A stretch of 64,000 nt of DNA from NCBI GenBank assembly GCA_963704075.1, contig CAVPGV010000018.1, forward strand, positions 1-64,000. The letters are read 5' to 3'. Below are positions 27,573 through 36,161 of the stretch, piece by piece. Under the pieces are notes generated by a model. That model saw only the letters and a list, made by a program, of their open reading frames with translations, had not been told where the DNA came from and made no database searches. The DNA is from JADKAV01 sp963704075 (GTDB taxonomy: Bacteria; Actinomycetota; Actinomycetes; S36-B12; UBA10799). The position numbers and the translations under genes were made by a program. Each line of letters starts with the position of its first letter. The first letter of the stretch is position 1.

Positions 27573-28094
27573 TCACGAATATCGCTTGGCGATCTCCGCA
27601 GCGATGTCGGACCGCTGCCGTCCCTCCACATCGATGACCCAGTCCGCGGCCGCCTCGTAGTAGGGCATCCGGGCTCGCATCAAAGCACCGGCCGAACGCC
27701 GTGCGTCCAGCGTCGGACGACTCGGGTCACGCTGCACCTTCGCGGCCAACCGATCGATGTCCCCGCGCAGGAACACGATGGACCCACCAGCGCGCAGCGA
27801 GGCGACCTTTCGATCGCTGTACACCTCGTCGCCGTGGTCGTCGAGGTCCACCACGACGCCCCCACCGGCATCGATGATGAGCCCGTCGAGTTCGCTCAAC
27901 TTCTTGATGACGTCGTATTCGGCCTGCCGGAAGGCCGCCCAACCGAACCGCTCGACGAATTGCGGGATCTTCAGCCCACTCTCGTACTCCACCAGGATGT
28001 CGGTGGACATGTCGGGGCGTTTGGTGAGGAACGACACCCGGCGCGCGATGTTCGTCTTGCCCACCCCGCGCATCCCGATCAGCACGATGTTCAC
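27573..28094 (-). CDS. Shikimate-kinase-like P-loop NTPase
   Basis: This protein of about 173 residues has the P-loop GMRGVGKTN at its N-terminus, then the shikimate-kinase-like pattern with a DILVEYESGLKIPQFV segment, FRQAEYDVIKKL and IIDAGGGVV. The Asp and Arg of the shikimate-binding site are partly recognisable (STDILVEY, FRQAEY, GGGVV). No aroB, aroC or other shikimate gene is nearby, so it may be an orphan kinase-like protein. GTG 28094 is used; GTG 28115 is an in-frame alternative. Confidence 0.7.
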   Translation of the reverse strand: MNIVLIGMRGVGKTNIARRVSFLTKRPDMSTDILVEYESGLKIPQFVERFGWAAFRQAEYDVIKKLSELDGLIIDAGGGVVVDLDDHGDEVYSDRKVASLRAGGSIVFLRGDIDRLAAKVQRDPSRPTLDARRSAGALMRARMPYYEAAADWVIDVEGRQRSDIAAEIAKRYS

Positions 28095-28152
28095 GCAGCC
28101 CAATCTGCCATGCACGCGGTATGGGTGTCGGCGTACCTGGCACAGTCGAGGT

Positions 28153-29476
28153 ATGACTGCCAAACACCGCGTCGTGATCATCGGCTCCGGCTTCGGTGGC
28201 CTGTTCGCCGCCAAGCGCCTGAAACGCGCCGATGCCGACGTCACCTTGATCTCCCGGGTGTCCCACCACACGTTCCAGCCCCTGCTGTACCAAGTGGCGA
28301 CCGGGATCCTCTCGCAAGGTGAGATCGCACCGGCCACGCGCGAGATCCTCAAACGGCAGGACAACGTCGAGGTGCTGCTCGGCGACGTGACGCAGCATCG
28401 ATCTGTCAGCCCGAACGGTGACGTCGTCGGTGGGCGCTCTGCAGACAGTCACGGAATACGACTCCTTGATCGTCGCGGCCGGGGCCACCACCGGGTACTT
28501 CGGCAACGACGAGTTCGAGCCGTTCGCACCGGGGCTCAAGAGCATCGACGACGCCCTGGAACTGCGGGCCCGGGTCTTCGGCGCCTTCGAGATGGCCGAG
28601 CTGCAGCGCGATGATGCCGACGCGGAGCCCTGGATGACGTTCGTCGTGGTCGGGGCCGGACCGACCGGTGTCGAACTTGCCGGGCAGATCGTGGAGTTGT
28701 CACACCGAACCCTCAAGCGCGACTTCCGCCGGATCGATCCCCGCGACTCGCGGGTCGTACTGGTCGAGGGAGGCGATGGCGTGCTGGCCTCCTTCGGCCC
28801 CAAGCAGTCGCGCAAGGCCGGCGAGCAACTCGAGCGGATGGGCATCGACGTCCGACTGCAGGGCATGGTCGAGGACGTCGACGCATCCGGTGTGACGGTG
28901 AAGTACCGCGACGGTTCGACCCAGCGGATCGCCTCGCGCTGCGTGCTGTGGGCCGCCGGAGTCGCCGCCTCGCCACTGGGCCGGCAACTCGCCGAACAAT
29001 CCGGCGCCGGGCTCGATCGTTCCGGACGCGTTCAGGTGCGACCCGACCTCACGCTGCCGGGCCACGACGAGGTCTTCGTGATCGGGGACATGATCGCCCT
29101 GGACGACCTGCCCGGGGTGGCTCAGGTCGCGATGCAGGGCGCCACGTTCAGTGCCAAGAAGATCCGCGCACGGATCGACGGCAAACCTGAACCGACGCAG
29201 TTCAACTACTTCGACAAGGGCAGCATGGCGACCATCTCCCGATTCCGGGCGGTGGCCAACGTCGGCAGCCTGGAACTGCGTGGATTCCTCGCGTGGGTCG
29301 CGTGGTTGTTCATCCACATCCTGTACCTGGTCGGGTTCCGGGCCAAACTGTCCACGCTGGGGCACTGGGCGGTCGCCTTCATCGGCCGTGCCCGTGCCGA
29401 ACGGACTTTCACCCTGGAACAGGCGCGCGGTGCTTTGACCGACGAACGAGAACGCCGAGATCTCGAGGCCGGGTAG
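28153..29476 (+). CDS. ndh: Type II NADH dehydrogenase (NDH-2), one frame break
   Basis: The product, about 441 residues, is a single-subunit, membrane-associated NADH:quinone oxidoreductase. The FAD-binding motif is VVIIGSGFGGLFAA near residue 7, the NADH-binding motif VVVGAGPTGVELAG near residue 160, and the C-terminus has an amphipathic hydrophobic helix (FLAWVAWLFIHILYLV). The frame changes near 28385-28430, between VTQHRSVSP and VTEYDSLIVAAGATTGYFG. It would pass electrons from NADH to menaquinone without proton pumping. Confidence 0.85.
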
Positions 29477-29490
29477 GCGATCTCGCCGCC

Positions 29491-29931
29491 CTACGTCCGC
29501 AGGTCGGCGATCCCGCGCCTGGCCAGTTCGTCGGCCCGTTCGTTCTCCGGATGGCCGCTGTGCCCCTTCACCCATTCCCAGCTGACCTGATGGCGCGCGA
29601 CTGCCTCATCCAAACGCTTCCACAGGTCCACGTTCTTCACCGGCTTGCGGGAGGCCGTCATCCAGTTGCGGCGTTTCCAGTCGCGCACCCAGGTGGTGAT
29701 GCCTTTCATCACGTAGGTCGAGTCGGTCGTGACGACCACCTTCGATTCGCGCGTCAGGGACTCGAGCGCCGAGATCGCCGCCATGAGTTCCATGCGGTTG
29801 TTCGTCGTGTCGGTCTCACCGCCGAACAGTTCCTTCTCGTGGTCGCCCCATCGCAGGACCACCCCCCACCCCCCTGGTCCCGGGTTGCCGGAGCAGGCGC
29901 CGTCGGTGAAGGCGTGGACGGTATCCGGCAC
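29491..29931 (-). CDS. rnhA: Ribonuclease HI
   Basis: This 146-residue enzyme degrades RNA in RNA-DNA hybrids, such as Okazaki primers and R-loops. The four catalytic carboxylates are in FTDGACSG (Asp), NNRMELMA (Glu), VVTTDSTYV (Asp) and NERADELAR (Asp), and GHSGH is the conserved His loop. It begins at GTG 29931, one base after the stop codon of the aminotransferase gene, so the two are coupled. It converges on ndh with a 14-bp gap. Confidence 0.93.
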   Translation of the reverse strand: MPDTVHAFTDGACSGNPGPGGWGVVLRWGDHEKELFGGETDTTNNRMELMAAISALESLTRESKVVVTTDSTYVMKGITTWVRDWKRRNWMTASRKPVKNVDLWKRLDEAVARHQVSWEWVKGHSGHPENERADELARRGIADLRT

Positions 29932-29932
29932 C

Positions 29933-31132
29933 TCAGCTCAGGACCTTGAGGATCACGTCGAGTCCGTGGTCGAGGTCGTCGGACGCGATCGTGAGCGGCG
30001 GAGCGAGGCGCAGCGTGGTCGCATGCGTGTCCTTCACGATGACTCCGAGCTCCAGCGCCTGCTCACAGCGCGGGCGCACCGGGGCGTATTCGCCAGACAC
30101 TTGCACACCTGCCCACAGACCCCGGCCGCGGATCTCCGCGACCGAAGCGGGGGCCTCGGTGCGCAGCCGGGACAACATGTGCTCGCCGAGTTCCGCGCTG
30201 CGCCGCTGGTACTCCCCGGTGGCCAGCAGCACGATCACCTCACGGGCGATGGCCAGCGCGAACGGGTTCCCGCCGAACGTCGACCCGTGTTCACCGGGGT
30301 TCAGTACGCCGAGCACATCATCACGGGAGACCACCGCGGAGATCGGGACGATGCCGCCACCGAGCGCCTTGCCGAGCAGCACCACGTCGGGCTTGACCTG
30401 TTCGTGGTCGACCGCCAGCGTGTAGCCCGTACGCCCGAGCCCGGACTGGATCTCGTCGGCGATGAACAGCACGTTCGCGTCCTTGCACGCCGCAGCGACG
30501 CCCGGCAGGTAGCCGTCCGGTGGCACGACGACACCGGCCTCGCCCTGGATCGGTTCCACCAGGAATGCGACGACATTCGGATCCTCGAGGGCCTCGGTGA
30601 GTGCATCCAGGTCGCCGAAGTCGACCTCCCGGAAACCCGGCGTGTACGGACCGAAGTCGTCATGAGCCACGGGGTCGTCGCTGAAGGAGATGATCGTGGT
30701 GGTGCGTCCGTGGAAGTTGTTCCGGGCGACCAGGATGACAGCATCGTCGTGGGCGACGCCCTTGTTCCGGTATCCCCAGGCCCGTGCGGTCTTGATGGCC
30801 GTCTCGACGGCTTCGGCCCCGGAGTTCATCGGCAGCGCCCGGTCCATTCCGAGCAGGTCGGTGATCTCGGCGCAGAACGGCCCGAGTTGGTCGGAGTGGA
30901 TGGCCCGTGACGTCAGCGTCAAGCGGTCCAGTTGTCGGTGGGCGGCACCGACCAGCCGCGGATGCCGGTGCCCGAAGTTGAGGGCCGAGTAGGCGCTGAG
31001 GAAATCCAGGTAGCGCCGGCCCTCCACGTCGGTGACCCAGGAGCCCTCCGCCTCCCGGACGACGACTGGCAACGGGTGGTAGTTGTGCGCCCCCGCCTCT
31101 TGCTCCTGGGAGATGTACGCCTGGCTCTGCAT
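29933..31132 (-). CDS. rocD: Ornithine aminotransferase
   Basis: This 399-residue class III aminotransferase uses pyridoxal phosphate; the Schiff-base Lys is in LLGKALGGG and the cofactor-binding region in FIADEIQSGLGRTG. It converts ornithine and 2-oxoglutarate to glutamate semialdehyde and glutamate. In actinobacteria it commonly forms an arginine-catabolism pair with ddaH, which here lies 3.5 kb away on the other strand. The N-terminus begins MQSQAYISQEQEAGAHNYHPLP, which is typical. RNase HI follows directly. Confidence 0.9.
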   Translation of the reverse strand: MQSQAYISQEQEAGAHNYHPLPVVVREAEGSWVTDVEGRRYLDFLSAYSALNFGHRHPRLVGAAHRQLDRLTLTSRAIHSDQLGPFCAEITDLLGMDRALPMNSGAEAVETAIKTARAWGYRNKGVAHDDAVILVARNNFHGRTTTIISFSDDPVAHDDFGPYTPGFREVDFGDLDALTEALEDPNVVAFLVEPIQGEAGVVVPPDGYLPGVAAACKDANVLFIADEIQSGLGRTGYTLAVDHEQVKPDVVLLGKALGGGIVPISAVVSRDDVLGVLNPGEHGSTFGGNPFALAIAREVIVLLATGEYQRRSAELGEHMLSRLRTEAPASVAEIRGRGLWAGVQVSGEYAPVRPRCEQALELGVIVKDTHATTLRLAPPLTIASDDLDHGLDVILKVLS

Positions 31133-31292
31133 GACCCCACGCTACTCCTTGTCCGGCCGGCGGCATGGGCGAAACAGGTCTCGCCCGGGTCAGCAGCCCA
31201 TGGCGATCACACACAGGGCGGTCCGGATCGGGGCTGGCTCGGCATCGGCCGAACTGGTGGACAGCATCAGGTCGCCCCGACGAGTCGGTCTG

Positions 31293-31309
31293 ATACCCTC
31301 CTGGGGTAT
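31293..31309. promoter_or_regulatory. CsoR-type operator-like palindrome
   Basis: ATACCC-TCCTG-GGGTAT is a perfect inverted repeat 29 nt before the small Cys-rich gene. It fits the ATACCC-N-GGGTAT form used by CsoR/CstR-family metal or persulfide repressors. No csoR-like gene is present in this window. Confidence 0.6.
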
Positions 31310-31337
31310 TACGTCGTCACGAAGGAGACCTGGATCT

Positions 31338-31484
31338 ATGTGCAGTCCCGCAACCTGCCCGACCTGTAAGAAGGCCACCTACTCGGGCTGCGGAAACCAC
31401 GTGGAAGCCGTTCTCGGCCACGTGCCCGCCGACCAGCGTTGTGCCTGCCCTCCGCGTCCTCGCGGCGGCTGGTTCCGCTTCTAG
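31338..31484 (+). CDS. Small Cys-rich putative zinc-binding protein
   Basis: This 48-residue protein begins MCSPATCPTCKKATYSGCG and ends CACPPRPRGGWFRF. It has seven cysteines (2, 7, 10, 18, 35, 37 and neighbours in the CxxC and CxC patterns), suggesting binding of zinc or another thiophilic metal. The ribosome-binding site GAAGGAG lies about 10 nt before ATG 31338. Similar short proteins with CxxCxK...CGxH are widespread, of unknown function. A CsoR-like palindrome precedes it, so regulation by copper or persulfide is a reasonable hypothesis. Confidence 0.7.
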   Translation: MCSPATCPTCKKATYSGCGNHVEAVLGHVPADQRCACPPRPRGGWFRF

Positions 31485-31620
31485 GCAGCGTTGCTGTTCG
31501 CGATCACCTGGTTGCTGCCCAGAGGGCTCACGGCGCCGGCGGGAACCTCCGATGGCCCGGTAGTTGCGCAATAGCCTTCAGATTACTGGTCATTCGGCAA
31601 CCAGCAGGCCATTCGCTTGC

Positions 31621-31637
31621 CGCTGGCGCTTCCAGCG
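31621..31637. terminator. Hairpin after the glycosyltransferase gene
   Basis: CGCTGG-CGCTT-CCAGCG forms a perfect 6-bp stem 8 bp beyond the glycosyltransferase stop codon, in the gap to the convergent small gene. There is no T tract, so function is uncertain. Confidence 0.4.
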
Positions 31638-31644
31638 ACGCACC

Positions 31645-32684
31645 TCACCGACTGAGCACCCGGCGGTACTGCTCGGCGTAGCGCCCGGCCATCGCGTCCA
31701 CGGTGAACGCCTCAGCCACGGCACGCTGGCGGCAGCTCCCATCTCGGCGCGGCCCTGCGGATCGTCGAGCAGCGAGCGCACCGCAGCGATCAACCCGTCG
31801 ACGTCGCCGGCCTCCACGAGAAGTCCCGTCCGGCCGTCCTCAATCACGTCTGCGGCAGCACCGACCCGCGTGGCCACCACGGCGACACCGCTGGCCATCG
31901 CCTCCAGGATCGTCATCGGCATGCCCTCGCGGTACGAGGGCTGGACCAGGACATCGAGGCTCGCGTAGACGCCGGGCATGTCGTCGCGGAAACCGGCGAA
32001 GTCACGTTCGGACCGGCCTCGATGCATCAGTTCTTCGCGCAGCGGCCCGTCCCCCACGATCGCGAAGTGTGTGTCTGGGAGAGCGGCGGCGACCGCGAGG
32101 AAGTCCCGCGGCGCTTTCTCCGGGGCCAGCCGGGCAACCATCGCCACGATCGGATGCGTGAGGTCCAGACTGGGGGTCGCTGCGTCGAAGGCGCGTGGAT
32201 CCACCCCGTTGGGGATCGTCAACGCGTGGGCGATGCCGTACTCCGAGCGCAGGCTGTCCCTGGCTTCGTCGGAGACCGCGAAGACGGCGTCGACGCGGCG
32301 CAGGATCGGGCCGTCCAACCGGTTGTGCGGGCCGGTGTCGAACCGATGGTTCGTCGCCACGATCCGCACGCGGGATCCCCGGGTGGCCAGGAATCCGTAC
32401 AGGTTCGCCTTGTATCCGTGGGTGTGCAGTAGATCGACGTCGGCCAGGTCGGCACGCAGACGGCGCACGGCGCCGGGGTCGAAACGTCCGCCGCAGCGCA
32501 GCAGCCTGACGGGGACCCCCGCGGCCTGTGCGAATTCGGCCACGTCCACGTTGCGGCTGTGCTGGTTGTCGAACACCTCGAGGGTCGCGTCGACACCGAA
32601 CTGCGGAAGGGCCTCGCACAAGCCGACCACCATCTTCTCCGCGCCGTAGACACCGCTGCTGGAGATCAGATGCACAACCTTCAC
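31645..32684 (-). CDS. Family 4 glycosyltransferase (one frame break)
   Basis: The product, about 346 residues, is a GT-B fold retaining glycosyltransferase. GVYGAEKMV is the acceptor-side loop, and MPMTILEAMASGVAVVATRVGAAADVI is the donor-binding E-x7-E-type region. The frame breaks near 31730-31745: the first frame runs into SVPWLRRSPW, whereas the next frame reads AVAEAFTVDAMAGRYAEQYRR to a stop at 31645, which matches family C-termini. It starts at GTG 32684, 6 nt after TAGGCT. It is divergent from the glycerophosphotransferase, so cell-wall polymer or glycolipid synthesis is likely. Confidence 0.75.
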
Positions 32685-32714
32685 GCCGCAAGCCTATGGG
32701 TAGCCTTCGGCACG
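32684..32714. promoter_or_regulatory. Back-to-back -10 boxes for two leaderless divergent genes
   Basis: Start codons are only 29 bp apart. On the minus strand TAGGCT (32696-32691) lies 6 nt before GTG 32684. On the plus strand TAGCCT (32701-32706) lies 7 nt before GTG 32714. Four bases separate the two boxes, so each -35 region must fall inside the other gene's start. Confidence 0.55.
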
Positions 32715-33794
32715 TGAGCGGCGTTCGAAACGTGGCACGGGCGGCGGCCCAGCGGGTGTACGCGCGATGGCGGCGTCTGCCGTTGTCCGAGGAAGTGCTG
32801 CTCGAGTCCTACGAAGGCTCGGCGCCGGCATGCAATCCCGCCGCGATCGCGGAGTATCTGCTCGAGCACACGCAACTTCCGCTGGTCTGGGCGCTGCGTG
32901 AGCCGATGGATTTCGGCGATCCGCGTGTGCGTAGCGTGCGGTACCGGTCGGCGGCCTACTATCGGGCGCTGGCCACCAGCAAGTACCTCGTGAACAACGT
33001 CACCTTCCCGCCCTTGTTCGACAAGCGCGACGACCAGATCTACCTGAACACCTGGCACGGGACCCCGCTGAAGAAGATGGGCCGGGATGTCGACGGCCCC
33101 CACCGGTGGATCGCCAACACGGTCGCGAACTTCGAGGCCGCGGACATCCTGCTGTCCAGTGGCGAGTACATGACCCACACCATGTACGCCGGGGCCTACG
33201 GCGTCTCGACCGACAACGTCGTGGAACTCGGGTCTCCGCGGGTGGACGTACAGTTCGCGCCCCACCCAGCACCGGACGTCGTACTGTATGCGCCCACCTG
33301 GCAGGAGGCGTCGTACACCGAGGCCGTGGACGATCTCGCGGATGTTGGTGCCCGCATGCGGGCGATCGCCGGCAGCGTGCCGAACGGTCTGCGGCCGATG
33401 GTGCGGGTCCACGGCAAATTGGGGGAGAAAGCACGCACCGATCCCGGGATTGCCAGTTTCCTGGCACCCGACGACGTCTCCACGAACGCATTGCTCGCGC
33501 AGCACCGACACCCTCATCACCGACCACTCCAGCATCGCCTTCGACCACCTGGCCACCGGTTCGCGGACACTCTTCTTCACGCCCGTCGCCTACCCGCGCG
33601 GTGTATATCTGACCGATGCTGAGTTGCCCGGTCCGCGCACCGCGTCACTGCAGGAGTTGCAGGGCTGGTTGACTGGCGCAGCGCCGGTAGCGGGGACCCC
33701 ACCGGAGGTCGCACGCGCGCGCTTCTGCGCACACGAGGACGGGCACGCGACCCAGCGCGTGGTGGCCCGGCTGCTCGGGACGAGCTACACCTGA
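32714..33794 (+). CDS. CDP-glycerol glycerophosphotransferase family protein (one frame break)
   Basis: The product, about 360 residues, belongs to the TagB/TagF-like family that transfers glycerol phosphate to wall polymers. YLNTWHGTPLKKMG is the diagnostic motif, with the His of the catalytic region, and TDTLITDHSSIAFDHLATG after the break is the second. The frame changes near 33500, between NALLAQ and TDTLITD. It starts at GTG 32714. Function in a teichoic-acid-like or capsular glycopolymer is inferred from family only. Confidence 0.75.
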
Positions 33795-34202
33795 GCGCAT
33801 ATGTTGGTCCTTCGGATTTCAGGGAGTTCGACAGTATGGGGTCACCTCCGGGTTTGACGCCTCGTGGGGAGCAGGCCGTTACGGAGGGTCCCGGCTGACG
33901 CCGACGCGTTTGGCTGATCACGTTCGCGGACTCCAGTGCTGGGCGAACCCGCATCCTGCGTTGATTGCTACCTCAAGTGGAGCGTGGGGTGGGCCCGACT
34001 CGCCGAAGCATCCGAGGAAGCCTTCTGGTGAGGATCCGACCAGTGGCTGGTCGTTTCTTCACCGAAAGGAGCACGGGTCCCCTCTGCGCGGGCGACCGAA
34101 GTCCGGCCTTCAGCCGCCAACGCGGCCCCGCCAACTTCCCCTCGCGGTGCTCGACCTGGTCCCGGTTGACGTCGCCCGGACACCGCCGGAATAGTCGAGC
34201 CC
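33795..34202. other. 408-bp gene-poor stretch with terminator-like hairpin
   Basis: No convincing gene is present. An 94-codon open frame at 33910-34194 has proline- and arginine-rich, low-complexity sequence and no ribosome-binding site. The stretch contains a strong terminator-like hairpin (34037-34059). A transcript ending there would have to start in the upstream 240 bp; whether one exists cannot be told. Confidence 0.5.
34037..34059 (+). terminator. Rho-independent terminator
   Basis: CGACCAG-TGG-CTGGTCG is a perfect 7-bp stem with a 3-nt loop, followed by TTTCTT. It is the clearest intrinsic terminator in the window and lies about 240 bp downstream of the glycerophosphotransferase gene, far from its stop codon. 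Confidence 0.6.
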
Positions 34203-34589
34203 ATGGACACCCCGCTCGAGCAATGGCACGAGGTTGTGCGATCGCGCAACCCGGCGCTTCTCACCCAGATCCTGGCCGAGGACGCGACCTTCCACTCGCC
34301 TGTGCTCTTCCGGCCCCAGCAGGGACGGGACCTGGTCGCGCTGTATCTGACCGGTGCCATGCACGTGATCGCCAATCCCACCTTCCGCTACGTGCGTGAA
34401 GTCACTGCGGACAACAACGCGGTTCTCGAGTTCGAGACCGTGATCGACGACGTGCACGTCAACGGCGTGGACATCATCACGTGGGACGACCACGGGTTGA
34501 TCACCGACTTCAAGGTGATGCTGCGACCCCTGCGTGCGTTGAATGTCGTCCAGGAACGCATGGCCGCGCTGTTGGAGCAGATGTCGTGA
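34203..34589 (+). CDS. NTF2-like (SnoaL-type) domain protein
   Basis: This 128-residue protein has a NTF2-like fold pattern: an N-terminal helix (PLEQWHEVVRSRNPALLTQIL), a His/Ser pocket segment (ATFHSPVLF) and strands with YVREVTADNNAVLEFETVID. Such domains bind or convert small hydrophobic ligands, but many have no known function. It is close to the ddaH gene (31 bp apart on the same strand). Substrate unknown. Confidence 0.75.
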   Translation: MDTPLEQWHEVVRSRNPALLTQILAEDATFHSPVLFRPQQGRDLVALYLTGAMHVIANPTFRYVREVTADNNAVLEFETVIDDVHVNGVDIITWDDHGLITDFKVMLRPLRALNVVQERMAALLEQMS

Positions 34590-34620
34590 TAGCCACTGCG
34601 AGGCCGGCGGAACCGGCGGC

Positions 34621-35367
34621 ATGAAAGCGCTGGTACGCCGACCCAGTCCGCGCCTTCCCGAAGGGCTTCTCACGCACCTGCATCGCCGGCCCGTCGACGT
34701 CGGACTGGCGATGCGGCAGTGGCACGACTACGTGGAGGCGCTGCACACGGTCGGCTGGGAAACGCTCGAAGTGGATCCCGCCCCGGAGCACCCGGACAGC
34801 GTCTTCGTGGAGGACGCGGTGGTGTGCTGGGGTGACACCGCACTGATCACCCGGCCGGGGGCCGATGAGCGGCGCGAAGAGACCGTGGGCGCCCAGAAGG
34901 CGGTGACCCGGCTCGGACTGCGGGTCGAGCACATCACCGGCCCCGAAACCCTCGACGGCGGGGACGTGCTGAAGATCGGCGATCGGTTCTACATCGGGGT
35001 GGGGGGCCGCACCTCGACCGGAGCCTGCGAACAGGTCGCTGGCCTGCTCGACGTGGACGTCGTCCCGGTGCCGATCACGAAGGTCCTGCACCTCAAGAGC
35101 GCGGTCACGGCGCTGCCCGATGGCACGGTCATCGGCTACCCACCACTGGTCGATGATCCCGGCATCTTCGAGAGGTTCCAGCCGGTTCCGGAGGAGCCGG
35201 GTTCACACGTGGTGGTCGTGGACGACTCGACTGTGCTCATGGCGGCCTCGGCTCCCCGCACGACTGACATGCTCCGGCAGGGCGGACTGAACGTGGTGAC
35301 GGTGGACATCAGCGAGTTCGAGAAGCTCGAGGGCTGCGTGACCTGCCTGTCGGTCAGGATCCGCTGA
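34621..35367 (+). CDS. ddaH: Dimethylargininase (DDAH)
   Basis: This 248-residue protein is a guanidine-modifying hydrolase: it hydrolyses dimethylarginine, or a related arginine, to citrulline and dimethylamine. The motifs are DSVFVEDAVV (substrate Glu/Asp), ETLDGGDVLKIG, KVLHLKSAVTAL (catalytic His) and the nucleophile Cys near the C-terminus in LEGCVTCLSVRIR. The N-terminus RRPSPRLPEGL is the usual beta-strand. It pairs functionally with ornithine aminotransferase, which is 3.5 kb away on the opposite strand. Confidence 0.88.
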   Translation: MKALVRRPSPRLPEGLLTHLHRRPVDVGLAMRQWHDYVEALHTVGWETLEVDPAPEHPDSVFVEDAVVCWGDTALITRPGADERREETVGAQKAVTRLGLRVEHITGPETLDGGDVLKIGDRFYIGVGGRTSTGACEQVAGLLDVDVVPVPITKVLHLKSAVTALPDGTVIGYPPLVDDPGIFERFQPVPEEPGSHVVVVDDSTVLMAASAPRTTDMLRQGGLNVVTVDISEFEKLEGCVTCLSVRIR

Positions 35368-35376
35368 ACCGGACCC

Positions 35377-36000
35377 CTACACCTTGATCGTGCCGACGAG
35401 CGCCGGTGCCACCGGTGGAACGTTGGTGAGGGTCGTGGACTCCAGATCGTCCAGGACGAGTCCGGCGGCCGCGAACACCGCGCGCGTGTCCTGATCGCAC
35501 CGGCACCCGCCGGCCAACCACGGCCAGATCGGACTGACCATGCGCTGGGCGCGGCGCATCCAGGTGCCGTCCTCGGCGGCGACGTGTTCCAGGACCGCGA
35601 TGGTGCCCTCCGGGCGCAACACCCGCAGCGCTTCGCTGATGACCCGGGACGGATCCTCGACACTGCACAGAACGTAGGCGAACAACACCGAATCCACGCT
35701 GTCGTCGGGCAGCGGCAGGTCCTCGCCCACTGCGTCGACCACCTCCACCGGCATCGCCGCGTGTTCGATCGCGGCGTGCGCCGCGCGACGCATGGATGCA
35801 CTGGGCTCGACCCCGACGACCTCGGTGACCGTGGCGGGCAGGTGGTGCAGATCCTCGGCCGGACCGAGCCCGACGATCAGCAGCCTTCCGTGCAGGTGCT
35901 TGGAGACTTCGGTGCGGGTCCTGCCCACCACGCCGGAGTCCTCTGCCTTGGCGATGAGTCGGTAGACCTGGGTGAACAAGGGGTGGTCGTGTGGCGCCAT
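35377..36000 (-). CDS. Class I SAM-dependent methyltransferase
   Basis: This 207-residue protein has the SAM-binding motif LLIVGLGPAEDL, the acidic residue after strand 2 (VVGVEPSASM), and LPLPDDSVDSVLFAYVL as the post-III strand. RPEGTIAVLEHV matches motif III. It resembles METTL7/UbiE-type methyltransferases acting on a small molecule or thiol; the substrate is not shown. ATG 36000 is chosen because TACGCT precedes it by 6 nt. Confidence 0.8.
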   Translation of the reverse strand: MAPHDHPLFTQVYRLIAKAEDSGVVGRTRTEVSKHLHGRLLIVGLGPAEDLHHLPATVTEVVGVEPSASMRRAAHAAIEHAAMPVEVVDAVGEDLPLPDDSVDSVLFAYVLCSVEDPSRVISEALRVLRPEGTIAVLEHVAAEDGTWMRRAQRMVSPIWPWLAGGCRCDQDTRAVFAAAGLVLDDLESTTLTNVPPVAPALVGTIKV

Positions 36001-36012
36001 GCACCCAGCGTA
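36000..36012 (-). promoter_or_regulatory. -10 box for leaderless methyltransferase gene
   Basis: On the minus strand TACGCT (36012-36007) precedes ATG 36000 by 6 nt. Confidence 0.5.
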
Positions 36013-36148
36013 TGTCTGCCACACGATGCCCTGGGCCATCTCCGCGTTGACGCCGTTCGCGAAGACGGTGGTCCCCCACGCGCGAGCGTCAGAGCCGGCC
36101 ACAACCGCCGACCCGATTCCCCGTCTCGACCCGAGCGCATTCAGCGCG

Positions 36149-36161
36149 TACCGTCGAGGCG
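36149..36161 (+). promoter_or_regulatory. -10 box for leaderless guaB1 gene
   Basis: TACCGT (36149-36154) precedes GTG 36161 by 6 nt, which excludes the in-frame ATG at 35972 as the start. Confidence 0.55.

Noticed and set aside
33910..34194. 94-codon open frame in the gene-poor gap
   Set aside because: No ribosome-binding site, Pro/Arg-rich low-complexity composition, and a terminator hairpin lies inside it.
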